The notes below the pieces were generated by a model, which had not been told where the DNA came from, made no database searches, and was given only the letters and a program-made list of their open reading frames with translations. DNA of 64,000 nucleotides from M0103 sp040386155 (GTDB lineage: Bacteria > Bacteroidota > Bacteroidia > Flavobacteriales_D > Crocinitomicaceae), in contig JAZKFZ010000003.1 in NCBI GenBank assembly GCA_040386155.1, positions 558,001 through 622,000 of the forward strand, in the 5' to 3' direction. Shown here piece by piece: positions 52,554-59,407 of this stretch (positions within the stretch are counted from its first letter, which is position 1; each line of letters opens with the position of its first letter). Position numbers and translations under genes: made by a program.

Positions 52554-54829
52554 TTACTAAATAGTATTAGTTCATCAATAAAGGTCCACGCTACATGATT
52601 CGCTCCTGGTAATCCATCGGGAATTACATCAAACGTGGTTATCAAAACTTTTAAATATCTTCCTTTCTTATTGATCGTTGAACCGTACAATAAAAATTTT
52701 CCTTTTTTCACATTATCAGCATACGTTTCAATGTCTGCCGATTCAATATATTTCCACTTTTTCTGATCTTTTGAAACTGAAAAACGTACTGAGGCAGGAA
52801 GATGAATCCATGAGCCAATATCTTCTAAAAAATTGATTTCCAAGCTATCAATTTGTTTTTTTGCTCCCAAATCAATTATAAATCGAATTTCTTGCTCGTT
52901 CCAGCCGGTCCAATCTGATCCTTTCCAAGGCAATGTGCCCAAAATTCCATCTACTAAATTCAATTCGCCATTCGCATTATAGCGTTCGTTAGGTTTTGTA
53001 ATAAATTCAATAGGAAGTCCGAGGGATTGATGCTGAAAAATCGTATACTCTGAAACTACTTTAACTTGATTTTCATCCACCATTACAAAAAAAGTGTTTG
53101 GCAACACTGTGTGTCGATTAATTCTATCAAGATCGACAGAATTTGCTGCATTTTTCCCATTTTGACTTACATGCACATCACCAATAGTTGATGAAAAATC
53201 AACTGTCACTCCCTTTTGAGATCTTTTCAATTTCATTTCAGGGTAAAAAATCGCTTTCGACCAATTCACTTTTTTGCGTGTCAATTCAGGTAAATGATAC
53301 GATTTTAGGTCTCCTAAAAACTGCTCATAACTAGGTTTATTTTCGCACCATAAGGCTTGCGCTAAAGCGATAGCTCTTGGAAATAACATGTACTCCACTT
53401 GCTTGAAATCGGGAATGTACTCTGTCCACAAATTGGCTTGTCCACCCAGCACAAATTGCTGCTGCTCACTGGACATCTCTTTGGTAATTGGACTAAATTC
53501 GTAGACCTTTTTTAAAGGCGTAAATCCTCCAAAAGCCAATGGTTCCTTTGAGTTTTTACTTTGATAATGATCGAAATAGCAATGTGATCCTGGACTCATC
53601 ACTACATAATGTCCTTGTTTGGCAGCTTCAATTCCACCTTCAAAACCTCTCCAAGACATCACCGCCGCATTGGGCGAAAGTCCCCCTTCTAAAATCTCAT
53701 CCCAACCAATCAAGGATCTACCATTCTTTGTCAAAAAAGCATCCATTTGGCGAACAAACCAACTTTGCAACTCATGCTCATCCTTCAAGTTGTTTTCGCT
53801 AATTGTTTTTTGGCATTTAGCACACTCCTTCCAACGAGTTTTTGGCGCTTCATCTCCTCCGATATGAATATACTTTGATGGAAACAAGGCAATCACTTCA
53901 GTTAATACATCTTGTAAAAAATCAATTGTAGAAGCTTGAGAACAAAAGATATCATCAAAAACGCCCCACAATCCTTCAACGCCATGCTGTTCACCCGTGC
54001 AAGAAAGTTCTGGATAAGCTGCTAAAGCTGCACGTGCATGTCCTGGCATTTCAATTTCTGGTACAATTGTTACAAATCGGCTTTCGGCATATTTTACCAC
54101 TTCCTTAATTTCTTCTTGTGTGTAAAATCCACCATACCGCTCCTTTGTGAAGGTGCGAGGTCGAGTACTGTAATGATTGTCCAAAGTACTATCTCTAAAC
54201 GCCCCAATCTCCGTCAATTTTGGGTATTTTTTAATTTCTATTCGCCAGCCTTGATCATCTGTTAAATGCCAATGAAAAGTATTGAATTTGTAGAATGAAA
54301 TCAAATCGATGTAGCGCTTCACTTCTTCAATAGTGAAAAAATGTCGACTTACATCCAAATGCATTCCGCGCCATTGAAATTTTGGTTGATCCATCACAAA
54401 GCATTGTTCAAAATTCAAGGTCTTCTCCTCCTCTTTAACTAACTGAAACAAAGAATTGATGGCATAAAAACACGATGCTTCAGAACTAAATGAAATGCTT
54501 ATTTTATCATTGATATTAATGCTGTATTGATCTTGCGGAACGTTGACCAATGGTTTAAAATTCAAATGGCGACCAGCTTTTGAATAAATGACCCGACATC
54601 CGAATCGACTACTGAGTTCTTTCGTGAGGTAATCTTTAAGTTGCTCCGTTAAATTGCTGGGGTCAATTGAAATTTCATCAGCAATTGAAACACCAGGCTC
54701 TCCACTGCTTTGAAATACCATTGGAGTGGGTAGAATCTGAGAATAAGCTCGATTTATTGAAAAAAAAATGACAGTAAAACCTAGATAATTAGCGATTACG
54801 AACCATCGCTTCAACAATTTTACTGTCAT
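52550..54829 (-). CDS. Beta-N-acetylhexosaminidase, GH20
   Basis: A 759-residue exported glycosidase that removes terminal GlcNAc or GalNAc from chitin-like or glycan chains. A signal peptide (to about residue 31) precedes a GH20b N-domain, and the catalytic (beta/alpha)8 barrel follows (about 155-490) with KYIHIGGDEAPKTRWKEC holding the Asp-Glu pair of family GH20. After it, an F5/8-type-C discoidin-like module (about 610-755: LNLVDGILGTLPWKGSDW and SLEINFLEDIGSWIHLP) probably binds sugar. It works in the periplasm or surface. cutC is coupled to it by a 4-bp overlap. Confidence 0.95.
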   Translation of the reverse strand: MTVKLLKRWFVIANYLGFTVIFFSINRAYSQILPTPMVFQSSGEPGVSIADEISIDPSNLTEQLKDYLTKELSSRFGCRVIYSKAGRHLNFKPLVNVPQDQYSININDKISISFSSEASCFYAINSLFQLVKEEEKTLNFEQCFVMDQPKFQWRGMHLDVSRHFFTIEEVKRYIDLISFYKFNTFHWHLTDDQGWRIEIKKYPKLTEIGAFRDSTLDNHYSTRPRTFTKERYGGFYTQEEIKEVVKYAESRFVTIVPEIEMPGHARAALAAYPELSCTGEQHGVEGLWGVFDDIFCSQASTIDFLQDVLTEVIALFPSKYIHIGGDEAPKTRWKECAKCQKTISENNLKDEHELQSWFVRQMDAFLTKNGRSLIGWDEILEGGLSPNAAVMSWRGFEGGIEAAKQGHYVVMSPGSHCYFDHYQSKNSKEPLAFGGFTPLKKVYEFSPITKEMSSEQQQFVLGGQANLWTEYIPDFKQVEYMLFPRAIALAQALWCENKPSYEQFLGDLKSYHLPELTRKKVNWSKAIFYPEMKLKRSQKGVTVDFSSTIGDVHVSQNGKNAANSVDLDRINRHTVLPNTFFVMVDENQVKVVSEYTIFQHQSLGLPIEFITKPNERYNANGELNLVDGILGTLPWKGSDWTGWNEQEIRFIIDLGAKKQIDSLEINFLEDIGSWIHLPASVRFSVSKDQKKWKYIESADIETYADNVKKGKFLLYGSTINKKGRYLKVLITTFDVIPDGLPGANHVAWTFIDELILFSK

Positions 54830-54847
54830 TTCAAGATCTATTAAATA

Positions 54848-55189
54848 TTAAGAAAACATGTGTGTTCCAAAGGCAATACCCACGAATGTTGCAAACAAAC
54901 TTAAGATTGCTCCAAGCCACGCCAATTTTTGCTTTTTAATCGCTGGAAATAAGTTGACCAAAAATGCAAATCCACCAGCCAACAGTGTATAAATTGCGAA
55001 GTCTGTGCCGAGCATCAATCGATCCATCACGTTGCTATGCTCAGCTGATCCATACCAGGTTTCAGGGTGATCGTCAAACAAAATAGCATCAGCAATTCCT
55101 TTGTCAGGTTCAACAACAGCTAAATGATAAATGGCCATTCCAGCAACAGCCAGTCCTAAAAACAAGCCAATTAATGCAAACTTTTTCAT
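54848..55189 (-). CDS. Small membrane protein, 113 aa
   Basis: Not recognised. The ATG at 55189 starts MKKFALIGLFLGLAVAGMAIYHLA (first span), and two more hydrophobic segments follow (about 62-80 and 87-107). Between them, DHPETWYGSAEHSNVMDRLM is polar and probably periplasmic. The ORF reaches 55234, but the longer N-terminus is hydrophilic and not needed. It lies between the GH20 and icmF genes on the same strand. Confidence 0.55.
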   Translation of the reverse strand: MKKFALIGLFLGLAVAGMAIYHLAVVEPDKGIADAILFDDHPETWYGSAEHSNVMDRLMLGTDFAIYTLLAGGFAFLVNLFPAIKKQKLAWLGAILSLFATFVGIAFGTHMFS

Positions 55190-55238
55190 AGTAATAGGGT
55201 TAGAATTATCATGCAATATAATAATAAATATCAATCTC

Positions 55239-58200
55239 CTACATATTTCTTCTATACTGTCCGCCTACTTGAAATAATGCTGAAGTAATCTGTCCGAGCG
55301 ATGCATGTTTACACACTTCCATCAACTCTTCAAACATATTTTTATTCTGAATTGCAGCTTCTTGAATTCTAATGATCCCTTGAGCAGTCACTTCTTCATT
55401 TCCTCTTTTCAAAGCCTCCAACATATTGATTTGGTATTGCTTTTCTTCTTCCGTTGCACGAATTACTTCTTTTGGCAAAACAGTTGGAGATCCCTTCGAA
55501 CTTAAGAAGGTATTAACTCCAATAATTGGAAATTCACCTGTATGTTTCAAGGTCTCGTAGTACAAACTTTCTTCTTGAATTTTTGAACGTTGGTACATTG
55601 TTTCCATGGCACCTAGCACTCCTCCGCGCTCTGTAATACGATCAAATTCTGTCAATACTGCTTCTTCCACTAAATCTGTCAACTCTTCAATGATGAACGA
55701 TCCTTGCAATGGATTTTCGTTTTTCGTTAAACCTAACTCACGATTAATAATCAGCTGAATGGCCATTGCTCTACGAACCGACTCCTCCGTTGGCGTTGTA
55801 ATTGCCTCATCATACGCATTCGTGTGTAAAGAATTACAATTGTCGTAGATGGCATAAAGGGCCTGTAATGTTGTACGAATATCGTTGAAATCGATTTCTT
55901 GCGCATGCAGCGATCTTCCAGAAGTTTGGATATGGTATTTCAACATTTGCGCACGTGGATTAGCACTGTATTTTTTCGCCAACGCTTTTGCCCAAATTCT
56001 TCGAGCCACTCGACCGATCACTGCATATTCAGGATCAATTCCATTGGAGAAGAAAAAGGATAAATTAGGACCAAAATCGTTGATGTCCATCCCTCTACTC
56101 AAATAGTATTCAACATAGGTGAATCCGTTTGACAAGGTAAATGCTAACTGTGTAATTGGATTCGCTCCAGCTTCTGCAATATGGTAACCTGAAATAGATA
56201 CTGAGTAGAAATTGCGAACTCCCTTATCGATGAAGTACTGTTGAACATCTCCCATTAATCTCAAGGCAAATTCTGTAGAGAAAATGCAGGTGTTTTGCGC
56301 TTGATCTTCCTTTAAAATATCTGCTTGAACCGTTCCTCTCACTTGCGTTAGGGTTTCGGTTTTTATTTTTTGATATACATCCTGTGGTAATACCTGATCT
56401 CCTGTAACGCCCAAAAGCATCAATCCTAAACCATCGTTTCCTTCTGGCAGTTCTCCTTGGTATTTTGGACGTTCTACTCCTTTATTTTTATAAATTGCTG
56501 CGATTTTAGCTTCCGTTTCAGCTTCCAAGCCATTGGCAACAATGTACTTTTCACAGTTTTGATCGATGGCAGCATTCATAAAAAATCCTAACAACATCGG
56601 TGCTGGACCATTAATTGTCATAGAAACAGACGTTGCAGAATGCGATAAGTCAAAGCCTGAATACAATTTCTTCGCATCGTCCAAACAACAGATCGAAACA
56701 CCTGAGTTACCAATTTTTCCGTAAATATCTGGTCGCACATCTGGGTCATTTCCATACAATGTTACCGAATCAAACGCAGTAGAAAGGCGTTTTGCCGGCA
56801 TTCCTAAACTCACGTAGTGAAAACGTTTGTTGGTGCGCTCTGGTCCGCCCTCTCCAGCAAACATTCTCGTAGGATCTTCTCCTTCACGTTTGAAAGGGAA
56901 CAAGCCTGCTGTAAAAGGAAATTCTCCTGGCACATTTTCTTGCAATGACCAACGAAGAATGTCACCCCACGCTTTGTATTTTGGCGTAACGACTTTTGGA
57001 ATTTGTAGGTGAGAAAGCGACTCCGAATGTGTTTGTATTGACAAAATCTTATCACGTACTTTGAACTGAAATTCTGGTGCGGTATATAATTTTCGTTTAT
57101 CTTCCCATTTCTCAATGATATCCATGTTTTTTGGATCAAAATCGAGTTTTACTTTTTCGTACGTTTCTTGTAGACCTTTGATCAGACGATCTTTGTCCTC
57201 AATGGTCGATTTTCGCAGTGTTTCAATTGAACTTTGCAAACCAAAAAGCTGATTAGCAACATCGACCTGTTGATCTACCCACTTATCGAAAGAGCGATTA
57301 TTTTCTGATATTTCAGATAAGTAACGTGTTCTATCTGGCGGAATTACAAAAATTTTCTCCGACATTTCATGAGTGATTTCAAAGGTAGATTTCAAATCAG
57401 CACTTGTTTTCTCAGCTACTTTATCTACAATCACTTTGTACAAAGTATTCATACCTGGGTCGTTGAACTGAGAAGCAATAGTACCAAAAACAGGCATTGA
57501 ATCTACCGCATCATTCCATAAATTATGATTTCGCTGATATTGCTTACGCACATCACGAAGCGCATCAAGAGCACCACGTTTGTCAAATTTATTGAGTGCA
57601 ATTACATCTGCAAAATCGAGCATGTCAATTTTTTCCAATTGAGTAGCAGCACCATATTCCGGCGTCATCACATACAAAGAAACATCTGAATGATCCATGA
57701 TTTCTGTATCCGATTGACCAATACCAGAAGTCTCCAAAATAATTAAATCATAATTTGCTGCTTTCAAGATACTAATCGCATTGGCAACGTGTTTAGAAAG
57801 GGCAAGATTAGATTGACGAGTGGCCAATGAACGCATATACACCCGATCATTTCCAATGGAATTCATGCGAATTCGATCTCCTAGCAATGCTCCACCCGTT
57901 TTTCTTTTCGATGGATCTACTGAAACTACGGCTATATTTTTAGTCTCAAAATCGATCAAAAAGCGACGCACTAACTCGTCTACAAGCGATGATTTTCCAG
58001 CACCACCAGTTCCTGTAATTCCTAAAACGGGTACATTGTTTTTCTGGGCTAGTGTTTCCACTTGCGGTAAAAAAGTAATCGCTTGTTCAGGAAAATTTTC
58101 AACCGCAGAAATCATTGCAGCGATGGAAGGCACTACTTTATTTTCTAAATCTATTTGATTGAATTTTAATTTGTCTCCAAGTGGAAAATCACATTGCTGC

Positions 58201-58619
58201 ACTAAATCATTAATCATTCCTTGTAAGCCGAGCGATCGACCGTCATCAGGATGATAAATACGTGTGATTCCATAGCCTTGCAATTCTGCAATTTCTGAAG
58301 GGAGAATCGTTCCTCCTCCTCCACCAAAAATCTTAATATGAGGAGCACCTTTCTCTTTGAGCAAATCGAACATGTACTTAAAATACTCCATGTGTCCGCC
58401 TTGATACGATGTCATTGCAATTGCTTGCACATCCTCTTGTATGGCACAATTCACCACTTCTTCCACTGATCGGTCATGTCCCAAGTGGATCACTTCACAA
58501 CCTGTAGCTTGAATAATTCGTCGCATGATGTTGATAGCCGCATCGTGACCATCAAATAAAGAGGCCGCAGTAACAATTCTAACTTTGTTAACTGGTTTGT
58601 ACACTTCGATTTTTTCCAT
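55239..58619 (-). CDS. icmF: Fused isobutyryl-CoA mutase (IcmF-type, B12-dependent)
   Basis: An 1126-residue adenosylcobalamin enzyme that interconverts isobutyryl-CoA and butyryl-CoA. N-terminal B12-binding domain (about 1-140, SLFDGHDAAINIM with the Co-ligating His25), a MeaB-type chaperone GTPase (about 190-430, P-loop GITGTGGAGKSSL), then the mutase domain (about 540-1126). Phe587 (TRMFAGEGG) and Gln775 (DQAQNTCIF) occupy positions of Phe80/Gln198 in IcmA, not Tyr89/Arg207 of methylmalonyl-CoA mutase, so isobutyryl-CoA is the more likely substrate. The canonical Gly of the DxHxxG motif is Ala28. It starts with a TATCTTTG box five bases before the ATG. Confidence 0.9.
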   Translation of the reverse strand: MEKIEVYKPVNKVRIVTAASLFDGHDAAINIMRRIIQATGCEVIHLGHDRSVEEVVNCAIQEDVQAIAMTSYQGGHMEYFKYMFDLLKEKGAPHIKIFGGGGGTILPSEIAELQGYGITRIYHPDDGRSLGLQGMINDLVQQCDFPLGDKLKFNQIDLENKVVPSIAAMISAVENFPEQAITFLPQVETLAQKNNVPVLGITGTGGAGKSSLVDELVRRFLIDFETKNIAVVSVDPSKRKTGGALLGDRIRMNSIGNDRVYMRSLATRQSNLALSKHVANAISILKAANYDLIILETSGIGQSDTEIMDHSDVSLYVMTPEYGAATQLEKIDMLDFADVIALNKFDKRGALDALRDVRKQYQRNHNLWNDAVDSMPVFGTIASQFNDPGMNTLYKVIVDKVAEKTSADLKSTFEITHEMSEKIFVIPPDRTRYLSEISENNRSFDKWVDQQVDVANQLFGLQSSIETLRKSTIEDKDRLIKGLQETYEKVKLDFDPKNMDIIEKWEDKRKLYTAPEFQFKVRDKILSIQTHSESLSHLQIPKVVTPKYKAWGDILRWSLQENVPGEFPFTAGLFPFKREGEDPTRMFAGEGGPERTNKRFHYVSLGMPAKRLSTAFDSVTLYGNDPDVRPDIYGKIGNSGVSICCLDDAKKLYSGFDLSHSATSVSMTINGPAPMLLGFFMNAAIDQNCEKYIVANGLEAETEAKIAAIYKNKGVERPKYQGELPEGNDGLGLMLLGVTGDQVLPQDVYQKIKTETLTQVRGTVQADILKEDQAQNTCIFSTEFALRLMGDVQQYFIDKGVRNFYSVSISGYHIAEAGANPITQLAFTLSNGFTYVEYYLSRGMDINDFGPNLSFFFSNGIDPEYAVIGRVARRIWAKALAKKYSANPRAQMLKYHIQTSGRSLHAQEIDFNDIRTTLQALYAIYDNCNSLHTNAYDEAITTPTEESVRRAMAIQLIINRELGLTKNENPLQGSFIIEELTDLVEEAVLTEFDRITERGGVLGAMETMYQRSKIQEESLYYETLKHTGEFPIIGVNTFLSSKGSPTVLPKEVIRATEEEKQYQINMLEALKRGNEEVTAQGIIRIQEAAIQNKNMFEELMEVCKHASLGQITSALFQVGGQYRRNM

Positions 58620-58623
58620 TCTA

Positions 58624-58631
58624 CAAAGATA
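58624..58631 (-). promoter_or_regulatory. icmF -7 box TATCTTTG
   Basis: Exact TAnnTTTG match on the minus strand. The ATG begins five bases after the last G, as for the FAD oxidase gene, so a leaderless mRNA is expected. Confidence 0.6.
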
Positions 58632-58687
58632 ATGTAGAAAGTGAAATTTGAAAGTGGAAAAAAAGGAATAAAAGGATTGAAATTTGT

Positions 58688-58829
58688 GTCCTCCCCCTTA
58701 ATCCCCAATTCGGCAAACTCAGTAAGGCGCCTCCAAAAAGGGAGACGGATTACGGTTCAAAAAGCAAAATTCTTACTTCAAGGTGAGGTCAAAAGCTTCC
58801 CCCTTTGGAGGGGGACCGAGGGTGAGGAC
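58688..58829. repeat. Left inverted-repeat pair of the DUF559 unit
   Basis: A forward unit (GTCCTCCCCCTTAATCCCC at 58688-58706, resuming as CTCCAAAAAGGGAGAC at 58731-58746) is followed by its inverted partner (TTCCCCCTTTGGAGGGGG and on to GAGGAC, 58797-58829). The forward unit is split by a 24-bp insert. The pair can fold into a hairpin on either strand. It precedes the DUF559 gene. Confidence 0.8.
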
Positions 58830-58877
58830 AGTTTTGAAAAGGCAATTTAATAGTCTTGTTATCTTACTCTTTTTCAC

Positions 58878-58885
58878 TATCTTCA
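58878..58885 (+). promoter_or_regulatory. DUF559 -7 box TATCTTCA
   Basis: One mismatch to TAnnTTTG, with TTG at 58856-58858 as -33 (19-bp spacer). The ATG at 58891 begins five bases after the box. Confidence 0.5.
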
Positions 58886-58890
58886 ATACA

Positions 58891-59262
58891 ATGAAAATAA
58901 ACCACCACTACAACCCACGATTAAAAGAATTCAGCAGAGAACTTAGAAATGAAAGTGTTTCGCGAGCTGAGAAATATTTATGGAAAGTACTAAAGGGAAA
59001 AAGACTTGGTATTTCCTTTAAGCGACAACGTCCTATTGGGAATTATATCGTTGACTTCTTTGCGCATGAAATAGGTTTAATTATCGAAATTGATGGAAAC
59101 TCTCACTTAGATAAGGGTGAATACGATTTTTTTCGCCAGCAATCACTTGAAGATTTCGGGTATAAAATTTTGCCTTTATCTGAAGGTGATGTAATGCAGG
59201 ATGTTGGCAGAGTTGGTGAGAAGATTAGTTATGCTATTTATTGTTTGAAGAGTCCTCCCTGA
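58891..59262 (+). CDS. DUF559 endonuclease-like protein
   Basis: A 123-residue small protein of the DUF559 family, which has a Vsr/PD-(D/E)XK-type nuclease core. The pattern RAEKYLWKVLKGKRLGISFKRQRPIGNYIVDFFAHE followed by LIIEIDGNSHLDK gives likely catalytic residues Glu26, Asp55, Glu66 and Asp68 and the Lys/Arg/Gln basic patch. ATG 58891 was chosen (family N-terminus); the open frame extends upstream to 58783 only because the left repeat contains no stop. The last codons (AGTCCTCCCTGA) reproduce the start of a repeat unit, so the gene ends inside a repeat remnant. It stands alone between two repeat pairs. Confidence 0.85.
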   Translation: MKINHHYNPRLKEFSRELRNESVSRAEKYLWKVLKGKRLGISFKRQRPIGNYIVDFFAHEIGLIIEIDGNSHLDKGEYDFFRQQSLEDFGYKILPLSEGDVMQDVGRVGEKISYAIYCLKSPP

Positions 59263-59270
59263 TAAATAAG

Positions 59271-59388
59271 GTATCCTCCCCCTTAATCCCCCTCCAAAGG
59301 GGGAAATGGTTCGTACTCCGGACTTTCAACAATCTCACTTCGAAGCTGGATCTGTCTCCCCCTTTGGAGGAGGACTAAGGGGGAGGAC
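59271..59388. repeat. Right inverted-repeat pair of the DUF559 unit
   Basis: A forward unit TCCTCCCCCTTAATCCCC (59274-59291), continuing into CTCCAAAGGGGGAAA (to 59306), then its inverted partner GTCTCCCCCTTTGGAGG ... GGGGGAGGAC (59354-59388). It has the same paired arrangement as the left side and is 9 bp behind the DUF559 stop codon. Confidence 0.8.
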
Positions 59389-59407
59389 ATTTCGAAAGAA
59401 ATCAATC

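Noticed and set aside
58783..58890. Longer DUF559 frame
   Set aside because: The added N-terminal residues are translated from the repeat, and the family starts near ATG 58891.
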